From assembly GCF_014633365.1 (NCBI RefSeq), contig NW_026267104.1, positions 5,268,587-5,332,586 of the forward strand: a stretch of 64,000 bases of DNA, in the 5' to 3' direction. Both the position numbers and the translations under genes were made by a program. This document shows positions 1 through 12,184 of this stretch, one piece after another (position 1 is the first letter of the stretch; the number at the start of each line of letters is the position of its first letter). This DNA is from Diospyros lotus (taxonomy: Eukaryota; Streptophyta; Magnoliopsida; Ericales; Ebenaceae). The notes under the pieces are model-generated. The model was not told where the DNA came from. It saw only the letters and a program-made list of their open reading frames with translations, and made no database searches.

Positions 1-100
1 AGCCAACAAAGATCTTGTCCTCATCTCTCTTAAGATTCTCATAAAATTAAATTAAAATTAATTATTATTATTTTTAAAATACTAAGATATTACACAATTG
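1..100. other. Gene-free left edge
   Basis: AT-rich sequence at the left edge of the window. I see no gene or recognisable element in it. The repeat described next begins at about 101. Confidence 0.5.
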
Positions 101-908
101 CTAGTTCTCGTGTGATAGGTCATTCTGTCTACTTCTTGCATAGTCCCGCAAAGTTGGTGGTAGTGAAGTGTAAGGCATGACATTTTGCAAATTTGCAAAA
201 AGACTGTCATCTCTTAGAGAATTTTAATACTCTCATTATGCTATTTTCAGAAGTCTTCATACTCGTTTCGAGAGACAATCTACAGAATGGTCCCGAAGGC
301 CTAGGGAACTTGCACTAGGAGAGTCTCCCGATGTCTTAATTTGTGGATTCAAAGGATTATCAACATTGTGTCCCTTATGGTACTGTCCATTCCCAATTAC
401 TTGGGACCTTATTTGAACCATTCTCAAGGTTAATTTAGTGAGGGTATGGTGGATGTGTTTGGCTTTTCAATCAATTTCTTGTAGACAAGGCCAATTGTTT
501 CTACTTGAACATAACAATATATTTATTATTTGGAAAAATCATCTCCAAGCTCTAAAAGCTCTACTAAAAAGAATGAGTTAGAGAGCACATGACATTCTCT
601 ATGCGAATATTTTGATAACAAAGTCAAATTAAATCTTAGAGAAAACTTATAAAATTCTCAAAAGAGTTCTAGTGTCTTACCTTATGAAATGAGTGTTCTG
701 CTATTTATACCTGAGTTGAGGGGTTAGTTATGGCAGTTCTTAGTTTTGTAAAATTGATATTGACTTGCTAGATACAACCTGTTACACAATCATTGAAGAA
801 AATCATTGAGATATATATTTGAGAATTAAACATTTGTTAATAGAAACACAACATCAAATACAATGATGTTAGTTCTTTGTAATTAAAGAATATAATTTAA
901 AATATTAA
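101..908 (-). mobile_element. Retroelement fragment R1, homologous to 28640-29520
   Basis: This stretch aligns by eye, in the same orientation, with 28640-29520. Both begin at ATTGCTAGTTCTC and end at TTTAAAATATTAAC, with many scattered differences and small indels between. The right-hand copy lies next to gag-like sequence of the decayed minus-strand Ty3/gypsy element, so both are probably untranslated or LTR-adjacent parts of that family. Neither has clear TG...CA ends, so I do not call them an LTR pair. Confidence 0.5.
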
Positions 909-1409
909 CCTTATGTTAACCTTCAAAGTATTAAGATATTTTTTCGATGTGAGCCATCAACTTTTAGTTAACTTATATGGTGTGGGACTTGCTAGCAATT
1001 GTCATTAGTTATAGTCTGATCTGACTTAGACTAGATATCATTTTTCTTCATCTATATATACCGCAAAATCCTCATTTATATCAAAGTTATATAATTTGTG
1101 TAAAGAGTCAACGTAGCAATTAACTATATCAGTTGTATGTTATTGCAATTTGAGTTGTTACAAATGGAAATGTAATAAAAAATTTCAATTTTTTTTTCCA
1201 AGGATTGGAGGATTAAATAGTTTTGTTTGGATTTAATCATATCTATCAATTCAAATCATATCTATCAATTCAATGGTTAAGTTGTACATTGTCTCTATCC
1301 TTACTTATATTTTTATTTTTAAATAACTTAAAAATAAAATAAAATTATCAGCTAATATATTAAATTTTTATTTTTAAATAAAATAATATTCAAATTAGTT
1401 TAATGAATA

Positions 1410-1448
1410 CAACAACAACATATTCAGCATTTATCCCACTATGTGGGG
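1410..1448 (-). mobile_element. 5'-truncated Au-like SINE
   Basis: A 39-bp insertion starts with CAACAACAACA and ends with TTATCCCACTATGTGGGG. This is the reverse complement of the 3' end of plant Au-type SINEs, which finish in (TTG)n. It is flanked by a perfect 13-bp duplication, AGTTTAATGAATA, at 1397-1409 and 1449-1461. That is the mark of target-primed insertion, here strongly 5'-truncated. The family assignment rests on memory of the Au SINE tail. Confidence 0.7.
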
Positions 1449-1738
1449 AGTTTAATGAATAGGTCAATAAAATTTTTATAGATAATTTTATTTTTTTATA
1501 AAACTTATATAATATCAAATTTAAATGTCTAATACTAAATTTTTCTTCTTCTATTTGTTTCGTTAATAATTTTCTTCATTTATCCACTCTTCTAACTAAT
1601 TAAATTAAAATTTAGAAACTGTATCAAATTAATTACCAAATCCATATTTGAATTTTATTAATTTCATTATTGGAATGAAATAAATTTGATGATCAGGGTA
1701 AATGATAATATTTTATAACTTTGGAGTTTGGCTAGATT

Positions 1739-1890
1739 AAGAGGGTGTTTGCGAGAGCAGTTTGACTGCTTATAAGCTATATTAACAAAAATTAAACATT
1801 ATATAATTTATTTAATTATATCTGTATTAAAAATTAAAGAGTTTAAGCACTATCAAAATTATCAGCTTATTTTTGTAGACTAAGTGTTTT
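1739..1890 (+). mobile_element. hAT-like MITE fragment
   Basis: The stretch starts with GAGGGTGTTTG followed by GACTGCTTATAAGC. The reverse complement of the right end of the insertion at 43791-44565 reads almost the same (GGGTGTTTGGCTGC, then GACTGCTTATAAG). The opposite terminus is not evident, so it is either truncated or its end has decayed. Confidence 0.4.
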
Positions 1891-3420
1891 ATAATTTTGT
1901 CATTCAAAAATTCTAATATTTTTAACTCTCACTGTCGCCCATCGTCGCTTCCAGCTTCAGTTGCAGCATCGCGGCGTCTAGCCCATCGCCTCCATCTCCT
2001 CATTTGTATGTGTAGGGGTTGTATTCCCATAACTTGGCTTTCCCATTTATTTGGACGAAAATTATTTATTTACTTTTTTCCAAAGAGGAAGATGGAGAAA
2101 CAAAAACCTCTAACTGAGTGGCCAGTGCTATGAGCAGACCATCAATTAACTTCAGGATTTCCCAATGTTGAGGGATTTCAATCAACCAAATTAATTAGCG
2201 GGAGTTTCATCTGTCTTGTTGAGATCAACTGTACTAGTATTTCATAGCCCTTTGAAAGATCTGTGTGTTTTATGGGTAATACTCTGCTCACTGCTGGCTT
2301 TGGCTTTGACTTCAGAATGAGTTTTGCTAAATTGATTTGGTTCAAACTGGATCGAGTTTCACCGCCTCACTGTGATCAATATTTTCCCATTTTAATCAAT
2401 TTCTTGTTGCAGCAAATTGCAGGTAGGCACTTTTATTTTGACATCCTATTTAGAAAGTTCCCTCTGTTCTTTAATTTACTTTTTATGCTTTATGTGATCG
2501 ATATTTTCTCATCTGCAATCTAAGGTTACCATGCCCCTCAATCAAAATCACATTCCAGGTTGTTAGTACAGAACACAATGCTTGACAATCATAGCATTTG
2601 ATGGTGAAGGCATTTGACTTCTCAGGTTGTTTAGTATAGGGCTTTGACGGAAGGGTGGCACAAGAAAGACCAAAAAAATAACGCAAAGGGCCTCTTAAAT
2701 CAGGACAGAGTGGGTGCACACTACAACTGTAGGTGTTGGCTATGGAGTGTTAGCATTCTGATGCAGTGAAGTAATTAAGACTTTATATGATACAAAATTG
2801 GACTGCATTTTTCTTTTATATGTTTTTGATATTGTACTGTTGACTGAATTATTTGCGGTTCTAGTATTTGGAGACTTGCAAAATATTCAGAATACTGCCT
2901 TTGTCATTTGTTCTATCATTAACCTTTTGTTTAAGTATTGTGAATTAATGATGAATCTCCTATTTTGTTTTTTATTTTTTCCCGTGTTGTTTCCATTACA
3001 AGGCTGTTTATTCTAGAAACTAACATCATTGGATTTGGTGTAGTATTCTATTAACAAATGATTTATTCTCAAATATATAATGCATATATATATTATTGGC
3101 AAATTATATACATTATGCAATATATACACAAAACTTTATTATAAATAGATTCAAACAAAAAAAAATTGAGTTCTATTTAATATTTTAAATTATGAACGAG
3201 CTGTCCACATAAAAATGTTACTTTTATATTATTTTCGCACGCCTATCATCACACAAGCTATAGCTAGTTTATGTATTTGATAATGCCAACTACAATTGGA
3301 CAGGAGGAAAAGATTATTTATTACATTTAATATATTATGTTATACCGTTTGCTTTCCGTCCAAATCCCAACAATCGACACTGGACACTGATTTAATTAAA
3401 ATGCTGCAATCTTGAAGTTT

Positions 3421-4796
3421 TCACATTATTACTGGGTAAGATGGTTTCATGGCAATGCCACAGAGGCCTTCCTTCTCGTCAACATCTCTCTGAATCCTCA
3501 GGTATCCATTCTCGCCCCACTCTGTTCCCCAGGAATTCTTAATCAGCCAGAACTTAGTCCCGTCCTCGGAAGTTCCGTATCCGATTGCCGTGACGGCATG
3601 GTCAAGATTCGTGGTGCATGGGCCCGTGAAAACGCCTCCGTTGTAGAACCTTAAGTCCGACCACTGGCCAGCGCTGACAGCGACAGAAACCGGCTGGTTG
3701 GCCACCGCCTGCAGCAGTGCCGCCTCGTCGTTCATCGGCACTTGTTCGTAACTGGTTATTGCGGCGACGGGGCTTGCCCTTTTCTCTCCGTCGCAGGTGC
3801 CTGCTCCTCCCTGATAAGGGTAGTCGGCTTCTGTGGCGAGGCCATTGTTTTGGGTGATAAATTGGAAGGCGGTCTCCATGGAGCCGCCCTCGCAGCCATG
3901 GTTCTGGTAGTCACAGTCGACGAGCTCTTGCTCAGAAAGCGATACTAGTTGGCCGGTTTTCATTTGGTTGATGCCTTCCAGGGCTGCCACCGCTGAAAAT
4001 GCCCAGCAGCACCCTGTAATGCATGGCAGAAAGATACAGTAAATAGAAAGACATCAAATGCTTTGATTGTGTGATTATATTATTAATTACGTGGAGTTAC
4101 CAAAAATATCAAAAAACTAATAATTGGAAAATTTATTTAAATATAAAATTTTGAAGTGATGTTTATGAATGTGGGAAAATCACAAGTGATTATTTATTAA
4201 GCATGCAATATGAGATATTAAAACTCTATATATAGAATTGATATAATTAAACAAGACTCTTAATTAGGAGCTTAAAGTCAACAAAATAGTCAACAAAAAA
4301 AAATAATAATAATAATAAACTTACGAGGTTAGAGAACAAAAAATTAAATAAAAGGCTTACCGCATTTCATTTGATTTTTAACATCAGTCACTGCTCCCTT
4401 CTCCCGCCAATCTATGGTAGATGGAACATCATTTACATTGGCATAACTGAAAGAACTTAGCATTACCTCTTTTGTTGTCGCCTTATAACCAGTATAAGAA
4501 GCAATAAACTCCTCATCTGTCATATCTGCAAACTTATTAACACTTAAGTTATATTTTTTATTAGCTTCAACATTAAAGGCATCTATATATTCGACATTCT
4601 TCTTGAATATCTTAAATCGAGTAGCCTTTTCAGTTGAGTCCTTGTAAATGCGTCCATGACGAGCCATCCATTGCTCATGTTGCTCCAGCATTGCTGCCTC
4701 CTCGAGTCCGTGAGCTGAGACTATGATGAGCTCAAAGGCAAAGAGAAAGGTGAAGGAGAAGATGACCAAGTGTAAATGGGTGGTAGCCCTGGCCAT
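3421..4796 (-). CDS. Papain-like cysteine protease, SAG12/SAG39 type, two exons
   Basis: Exon 1 is 4796-4361 and exon 2 is 4013-3421. The intron 4360-4014 is GT-AG and splits a Gly codon. The product is 342 aa, normal for a C1A zymogen. Residues 1-28 are a signal peptide. The I29 propeptide has a perfect ERFNIN motif (E56, R60, F64, N67, I71, N75). The mature enzyme starts near V124. The active site is complete: Q142, C148 in CGCCWAFS, H284 in LDHAV, N305 in KNSWG. The doubled Cys at C147-C148 is typical of SAG12-like enzymes. The usual Gly after Q142 is Met here. There is no KDEL tail or granulin domain, so it should be a vacuolar or secreted endopeptidase, by family associated with senescence and nutrient recycling. 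The start ATG has a good context (CACCATGG). The gene looks intact although it lies among transposon remnants. Confidence 0.93.
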
Positions 4797-4882
4797 GGTG
4801 TGGTGAAGGTAGTAGTGTAGTGTTGTGGTCGAGAAAATTAAGGATTGTGGATGGACAGAGTACTGGGATCTTGCATGGCTAG

Positions 4883-4895
4883 GGTTTATATAGGC
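4883..4895 (-). promoter_or_regulatory. TATA box of the cysteine protease
   Basis: The minus strand reads GCCTATATAAACC, about 90 bases upstream of the ATG at 4796. This predicts a 5' UTR of roughly 60 bases. Confidence 0.7.
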
Positions 4896-4899
4896 AAAG

Positions 4900-5700
4900 C
4901 TTCTTGGGCTTTGGCTTACGTACTATTTTCTTTGATGAATCACGTCATCATATTAATTTGAAGAATAAAATAGAATAATATTTTGTGTTAAATAATAATA
5001 ATTTTAAACTTGTTTAAAAATAATTTTCGTTAGAAGAGACACAGACTTGACTTACTTTGTTGATTGGGTGTTCTAATTAATGTAGTAGTGCTCCCTCCCT
5101 TGACCCAGTGACGATCGACGACAATGCTATAAATGACTTCTCCTTTTGTTTTCTTTTTATTTTTAAGAAATGAAAATGAACGAAAAGTCACGGAGCGTAA
5201 CTTCCGGCATGGAATCAACGGATACTCACAAAATTAACTAACTAACAAGACTTCATATATAATTAAGGAAAAGAAAACAGAATTAAGGAGAAGTCATATA
5301 TAGAGCTAGCTAGCTGTGAACGCTGCTCCAAGGGAGAGGCCTCGCTAAATTGGAACACCCCACCCCACACCACACGGCACGCAGTCAAGTCGGGTTCTCG
5401 AAGAAAACGAAAATTATTTTCCAGATACTAATAATATTTATACAAAATTATTTAACAAAATATTATTCTATTTTAATTATACTACTTCAAATATTACGAC
5501 GTACGTTTTGTGATTTATGAACAAGGGGGATTAACTGCTTCTAAATTTAGCAATTCTCAATATTAAATTTACCAACCTTCAAATTAAACTTAATATGTAT
5601 TGAAAACAGTAGTTAGAGTGGGTTTGCCTCAATCAATTATTTTTTAACACGAAGCTTCATGTCTAAATCAGAATAGCTAGTATTCTGTTAAGGGTTTTAA
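4900..5700. other. Upstream region of the cysteine protease, no gene
   Basis: AT-rich promoter-side DNA. Two TTGACY cores, matching the WRKY W-box, lie near 5047 and 5100. WRKY factors commonly drive senescence proteases, but such short motifs also occur by chance. I see no coding signal. Confidence 0.35.
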
Positions 5701-6168
5701 TTCTAGGCAATCATGGAGGTATGTTTTGCATATTTCTACCATTAAAGGGTCTCTCTCCTATGGACTTTCCCAAAGACATGCATTAGACCTCCCTTACAAA
5801 GGTGTCTCACTTTTCTTGGAGGTGTTCCATGAACACTTTGCCCGAGGCCCCTCTTATATAAGGAACCTTAGTCATTTTAGATATTTTCACTCTTTTATAG
5901 AGTTTGAAAATCTCAAAAAACTTTTTTCACAATCCTTAATTAAGCTTTTTTAGAAAAATTTCTCAACCCTCTTACTAGCCTCCCTCTTTGGCAAAGAACT
6001 CTCTTGTGTACCCCGAACACCTCTCTTGGTGTACCCTAGAAGACCCTATCGTGCATCGCCTAGTCCCCCGCAAACTCTTTCAAATACCTTTGGTTCCTTG
6101 GTAAATTTTTTATTTAATTTTTTTTCCTAGAAAGGTGGTAAGAACAAAGCAAATAAAAAGGCTTGCCA
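5701..6168. other. Non-coding, probably retroelement-derived
   Basis: A pyrimidine-rich stretch with a TATATAAGG-like box near 5853. It lies directly beside an LTR remnant and is probably part of an older retroelement, but I cannot assign it to a family. Confidence 0.3.
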
Positions 6169-7569
6169 CTCTTGAAGAAATAACAATTATTTTGATTTAA
6201 TGAGAAAAGTAATAAATTTGATTAAAGAATGATGACTAAAACAATTAGGATTAATATGTAAATTAGGTTTTTGAGAAAGTCAATTTTTATTCAAGTAATG
6301 TATTCAATTCAAGCTCCTATTAATTGAGTAGTAAGCCTTTAATAATCGAGTATTTGAACAATCAGAAAAGGGTTAAATAGATTTTCCAACCTTTTAGTAA
6401 TCGAGTAAAAAGTTTGTGTAATCAAATAATGTTCTGTTATTTTTAAAAATAATTTATTACAAAAGTAGGCTTAGTCGAGTAAAGATCAAGTATACTCGAC
6501 TAAATAAGTTTTTGTATTTGAGTATATAATGCATCTTTTTATCAGGTTAAAAATAATCGAATAATAGAATTTTTAATCGAGTAATGTCTAATCTATACTC
6601 GAGTAAATTATTTTTGTAATCGAGTCAAGATCACTTCATACTTGAGTAAATTATCTTTGTAATCGAGTAAACATAGGTTAAAAACAAGCCGAGTCTCTAG
6701 ATCATAAGTTTAATCAAGTAAGAAACTTTGTATTCGAGTAAGGATCTTTTTGTAATCGAGTAAATAATTCTCAATAATCAAGTAAATAAAGAATTTATCA
6801 GTGACTCAAAATTAATTGAGTAAAGGTACCTTTATACTCAAGTAAGCAACAAAAGTAATTGATTACAAAATGTAAATAGCCGAGTAAAGATCAAACTTAA
6901 TCGAGTAATGCCTAATTTATACTCAAGTAAACTGTGACAGATTTTGAAAAATATAGTCATTATAACTCATTAAATGCAGTATGTCTTTACTTTTTGTGAC
7001 ACAAAACCAACATTTCAATTGTTAAAGACAGGTCAGCGACTCCATTCAATACCAGAAGGCTATAAATAGGAGAAGAAACCTACTGAAAAAAGTGACACAT
7101 AATCAACTAAGCTTAAGTCTCCTACTTTCAAGCTTACACGTCTATTTTTACTTGATCCATTCAAAGAGTGTACTTAATTAATTCATTGGTTTTTTGTATC
7201 TCTAATCTATTTATCAAGAGAAGTTTCGATTACTTGTAATATCTTTCTCTTCCCTTGAAAAAATATCTTTCACATTTCATTGTAAAATTTGTAAAAGTTA
7301 AGCCTTACCTTGTAAAAGGCATTGGTTGTAGCTGAACCAAGGTTAAAAAGCCATTATATAAAGGTTAGTAGCTAAGTTTGCTAAAAAGCTATCAAGATAA
7401 AATTAGTTTGGCAAAATCCTTAGTGATGAGTCAAGGTAGTGGACTATGCTTTTGAGCTAAACAACTTTACATTGTGTGCGTTGCATTCTTATTTTCCTTT
7501 TGATTTAAGTATTCCTAAAAAAATTGAAAAAGCTTAATTCACCCCATTCTTAAGCTAACTTATTCGACA
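6169..7569 (+). mobile_element. Decayed LTR related to the solo LTR at 36650-38362
   Basis: The stretch is packed with AATCGAGTA and TACTCGAGTA words (about 6310-6930). It then has a TATA region (GGCTATAAATAGG near 7060) and a tail AAGCTTAATTCACCCC near 7530. The reverse complement of the solo LTR at 36650-38362 has the same order of parts: an ATTTTGATTTATTGAG-like start, repeated TCGAGTA/ACTCGATT words, a TATAAATA box, and a TTAATTCAT-like tail. The two have diverged. I could not find a target-site duplication, so the ends are approximate. Confidence 0.5.
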
Positions 7570-8185
7570 TGTTATTTGTACTAAGTGCGACAAATAGATC
7601 AACACATTATATTTTCACTCTCCAAATATTATTAGGAGTTGGCAAACTCTTTGTTGATCTCCCAAACAAGATAGATGGCTTTGAGGCTGAATGATTCATG
7701 GTGAAACCTTTGTCGAGCTAGAATGCACCTTTATAGTGGTGTTGGGATGGAAAACAAGAGGTGTATATGGAGTGGGACTAAAGTAGGGACACAACTTTTT
7801 TGATGTCGTTTTCAATTCTAGTGCCACTTTCTCAGCATGAGGATAGCGTGTCTTTGCCCCTTGTAATGCCTTACTCATATAGTACACCGAACAATATGCT
7901 TGGCTATCTTTTCTCAGCAACACTACATTAATTGTTATATTACTCATCCCCGGGTACATGTACAATGATTCCCCAATTTCAAGGTTAGTTAGTAATGGTA
8001 CCTCTTTCAAGTATTTTTTTTAGCTCCTCGAAAGCTTTTTGGCACTCATTAATCCATTCAAAATTCTTTCTCGCTTGTAGAGTTTTGAAGAAAGGAAGAA
8101 TTCTTTCTGTTGAATTGGAGAGTAATTTTCTTAGAGCTACTATCCTTTTAATCAATCTCTAAGCATCTTTGATATAGACAAGTTA
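7570..8185 (-). pseudogene. Ty3/gypsy RNase H region, decayed
   Basis: The minus strand encodes a run like the plant gypsy RT-RNase H junction: FFKTLQARKNFEW, then ECQKAFEELKKYL, then GESLYMYPGMS, YYMSKALQGAKTRYPHAEK and CPYF, over about 8150-7690. A stop or frame break is needed near 8015, and the enzyme ends without a normal continuation into integrase. It is cut at 8185 by CACTA-1. The upstream part of the same domain resumes at 16940. Confidence 0.75.
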
Positions 8186-8770
8186 CACTATAAGAATTTG
8201 AGGGTTTTACCCACACACGTAAATATGGATAAAAATTACTTTATGTGTCAACTATTATTTTTCTTTACACATAATGCAAATGTCAAGATGTGTAGGTAAA
8301 TGGGGGTTAGAAAATAACTTTTACCCACACATATATTTATGTGTGGGTGAAGCTTAATATATTACCCACACATATGCGTGTAGGTAAATATTTTTGTATG
8401 TGTACGTATGTTTATGTCAGGAAGTTGTAATTGTGACATGACTAATGATGTGGCTGATGATGTGACTTTAATTGGATGATGGTGTGGCATGACACGTGTA
8501 TTTGTTTATGTGTAGGTAAAGTTAAGATTATGTATGGGTAATAATATAAAAAATAATTTTCATATGTGGGTAAAAAACGTTATGTGTAGGTAAAAAAAAA
8601 ATTATGTGTGGATAATAATTTAATTTTTTTTTTTGAATATGTGTGGATAAAAAAAAAAATAATAATGTGAGTAACAAACATATTATGTGTGAGCAATAAT
8701 ATAAAAAATAATTTTCGTATGAGATGATAATTTCACGTGTGACTAAAAAACATATTATGTGTGGACAAAA
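8186..8770. repeat. Left subterminal repeat array of CACTA-1
   Basis: Many imperfect copies of TTACCCACACATA and its complement TATGTGTGGGTAA, in both orientations. Subterminal motifs of this kind are the usual transposase-binding sites of En/Spm elements; that role is inferred here. Confidence 0.7.
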
Positions 8771-8931
8771 CTAAAATTTTATATTTAAAATTTTAATTGT
8801 TGCAACATCTATTACAATATAATTTGAACGTATACGCACCAAAAAAGTCATAAAATCACAAAATAAGCATAAAATCACGAAGTCACCTAAAAAGTTCAAA
8901 CATTTATGAAAAAAAAACGTAAAACAAATTA

Positions 8932-9337
8932 TTAAATCTCGTCGTCAAACTCCTGTTCAGTAGAATGGAGGGAATGGCTAGAACTGGATGGGTCAAGGTA
9001 GGAATGGCCGTGACGAGATCGTTCTGAACTATGATCCGATGGTATATGTGGAGTAGATGGAGAAAGCACAATATTTTTCTCAATCAACACTTGTCGCAGC
9101 ATGTTTACGTCTCCCTGGAGCTCTCGAAAAAGAAACTTGTACTGATTCATATCTTCTACCGATTGATTGTAAGTTGGACGACTAGACTCCTCACTAGTAC
9201 ATGTTGTCCCGAAAATACTAGGAAATCGCCCCCAACCAAACAAGCAAACAGATTGTCATCCAAGAACCTTTTCTAAGATATCCTTATAAGTCATTTTATC
9301 TGGAGGATTATCTTGCCTTAGCTTCATCATTTGTTCC
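8932..9337 (-). pseudogene. C-terminal fragment of a CACTA transposase-associated protein (Transposase_24-like)
   Basis: Reading on the minus strand from a TTTTTACAG acceptor at about 9338, the frame gives DKMTYKDILEKVLG, a stop, then LFGWGRFPSIFG and a C-terminal tail with NQYKFLFRELQGDVNMLRQV ending in EFDDEI. The order (conserved KMTY..I...VLG block, Gly/Trp-rich turn, coiled-coil-like tail) resembles the C-terminus of plant Ptta/En/Spm proteins. The TGA directly after VLG, near 9265, breaks the frame. Further exons upstream are not recognisable, so this copy should not make the full protein. Confidence 0.6.
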
Positions 9338-12184
9338 TGTAAAAAAATACAATATATTCTTAATTAACTATTTTTAAATTAAAAATATAGTCTCAATTAT
9401 GCCAATATAAAGTAGTTAAATTTATAGAGTATAACTCAATTATGCCAATATTTTTAATTAATAATTAAAAACATCTTCATGTGTCAAGCTGAAGGGATGA
9501 CGAGGGTATCAAATGTAACAAATCAAAATGTGATCCATACTCTATATCTTTTCACACTCTACACAAAAATAACACATCAAGCCATATTAAATAAATAAAT
9601 ATATGATCGTTAACACAAAAGAATGTTAGTTAAACCTATATTGCTTTTATGAAACTAGTACACAATAGTTGCAATGTGAAATATTAGCCCTGTAACGTGG
9701 TAATCTCCTCCTAGATTTTCTAGGAAATATGATGGGATTAATTGTTTGATTAATACTAAGCATTTCCCGTGGATTCATCAGAGCATTTGCTTAATGCATG
9801 CATGCACAATCAAATTTAAGACTACTTTATAACGAACTCTCATGGATAATAATGATAAAATTCAAGCACACAAATTGCCATCATGCACACATGACCTTAG
9901 AATTAATGGTTGAAGATGATCATATAGCCAGCATCATGGTGGTCAATCAATTCAAGGGCGTGCAATGAGGACAGATGTACGGGAGGCAACTAAAGATGTG
10001 TTTGGGTGGACAATAATCTTATCAGAAAGAAACCTTCAATGCAAGTGCGTAACATCCAAGATTTTTGGATATATAACTCATTTTCTTTCTTTTGCCAACA
10101 TTGAATGTTTGAGAGTACACACAACAACATAATAGTTTTTTAATATAAATTTTGTCTTAAAGTCCATGTGAGTTTAATTAGTTTGCTCAATTCATGAGTC
10201 AAGATGAGTTAAAATTATAAAATAAATAAAAATTTATGACTCATACATTGTTTTCTAATTAAAATTTATTAACAAAATACACAATGTTCGAATCAACCTA
10301 ATGCAATTTCACCAAACCCAATCTGTCCCAACTGTAGGGTGCACTAAGACAGCTGAAGTGTTACCAAACACTCCAACGCAGGGGCAGATAGAGTACCATC
10401 AGAAAAAAAGGTACCATAAAAAAAAAAGGGTCAGGTATTTGGTTTACTGACAGCTAAAACTCTTCACAACCTAAACAAAATATTAGCACCAATCTTACAA
10501 CTTCTAAATTTCTCTGTTCATATATAACCATAAAAGATTCTGGACAGGTTTCAGGAAAAAAAAATAGCAAAAGCTAGTGAATAATAAATCAATAAATCAA
10601 AAATGGTTAGGATATAATTTTAGCTAAAGCAAATAAAAGGAAATCACCAGATAGAAAATATATATGGTAGTGGCACACTGAAATGCAAAATAGTCCAATA
10701 TGAAAAAAGATGGCCATTGACTTCAGGTAGGTGAGACAACATTTTATATTATATTTCTGCTAGAAGAATTGATATATACATAGCCATACACAATATAATA
10801 CAGTACCATCAGAAACCTTAAATTGGTGAAACTATCAACTAATTAGTACCTAGTCATTTTTTGTTTAACTAACTTAAACTAGGAATTCTTGCTAATCATC
10901 ATGTTCATAACAACAAAATAATCAACAAGTTTATTTGCTTGTAGAATTGGTGCATCAGTAGCTCAACTTGAATGAAAAATCCCGATATAAAGAAACAAAA
11001 AAGAAATAAAATTGCAGGAAGTGATTAATTAAATCCATAAGATACCATGCACAGTTACACATGGGGATGCCAAGTTAAGGTATCAAAACACAAAAAGAAG
11101 CCATTAAAAAGGATCATTTAACCATTCCAAAAAAAGAAGAGAATTCCTTAGCCTCATCTTATGCCCCGAAATAACATATCATGTCATATACTGAAATATC
11201 ATGTATAAGGACCCAAAGAGAGGGTTCAGGAAGTTGGACTAAGTAACTTGGCAATTTAGATTATTATCACATAAAGCCTAGGCAAAACAGTCATGCCTAT
11301 ATTATTCACTAATGAAGCACAACAAATGTTTGCGTCAGATGCTTAAATTATACATTTCACTTTAACAGTATCAAAAGTTCCAAATTTCTGTTTTCATGAT
11401 AACGGAACTCAACATAGCCCTAAAGAAGAGCATTTTAATTTATTGTTATGAAGCTATTAAGAATCCATAAATCTGTAAATTAAATTTTCTCATCATCAAG
11501 AAGGCCAACATATGGATAAAATGTGCTAAAAAAAACTTGGCCACTGTTTGATCTATAAATTTCCTAATCCTAATCATGTGAAATATTCCTTGGCACAAAA
11601 AATGTTAGTTCAACAGTTGCAAATTCCCTAAATAGTAACATTACAAAACGTATCATAACATTCAATTAGGAACATTAAATTCAATATTATGATTAAATTC
11701 GTAGTAACATTAAAATTTGTAACTGCTTCAACATTTAATGTTAGAGAGAGGAACCCCTGGTAGAAAACTTAAAATTGAATTCTGAACTGTTAGTTTAATG
11801 GTAAGCCACATATTAAGGGAAGAGCCAGCCAAAACCATGGCCTCTTTGAGGCTTAACTTATAGGAAGAGAAGGAAAAAGAAAAATAAAGAAAGAAAGAAA
11901 GAAAGAATCGAACAACAGAATGGCCAAAACCATGGCCTCTTTGAGGCTTAATAAACTCATCAACAATTAAATACAGTTTAATAAATATCTTAAACTTCAA
12001 ACAAATGTTAATATCATAATTTAAACCTTTCAGGGAGAATCGAACAACAAAACAGCAACCGGAGATGAACACGGCGACGACAATCGGAGATGACGATGAT
12101 CGGAGGCGACGACGACGACCAGAGGCGACGACGGTGACTAGAGATGGAGATGCAAGCGCAGTTTAGAGAGAGACAGAGAGAGCG
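9338..12184 (-). other. Interior of CACTA-1: introns and a leader-like segment
   Basis: Mostly AT-rich sequence without a supported exon. A roughly 30-bp direct repeat containing CCAAAACCATGGCCTC occurs near 11832 and 11925. At 12010-12184, read on the minus strand, a CT-rich and CGTCGTCGCC-rich stretch looks like the 5' leader of the element's transposase gene or of a captured plant gene. The solo LTR is inserted in this leader. Confidence 0.4.

Larger units (their letters stand above)
909..3420. other. Gene-free stretch downstream of the cysteine protease
   Basis: AT-rich DNA with only short, featureless open frames. It contains the truncated SINE at 1410-1448 and a hAT-like fragment at about 1739-1890. 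A slightly GC-richer patch at about 1930-2010 has no recognisable protein similarity. The stretch 3060-3420 is the 3' flank of the minus-strand cysteine protease. Confidence 0.5.

Noticed and set aside
2555..2580. AGGTTGTTAGTACAGAAC resembles the start of beta-xylosidase exon 2
   Set aside because: The match is short and stops within a few codons, with no flanking homology. Chance is likely.
5726..5953. A 75-codon open frame
   Set aside because: No domain, AT-rich, next to retroelement debris.
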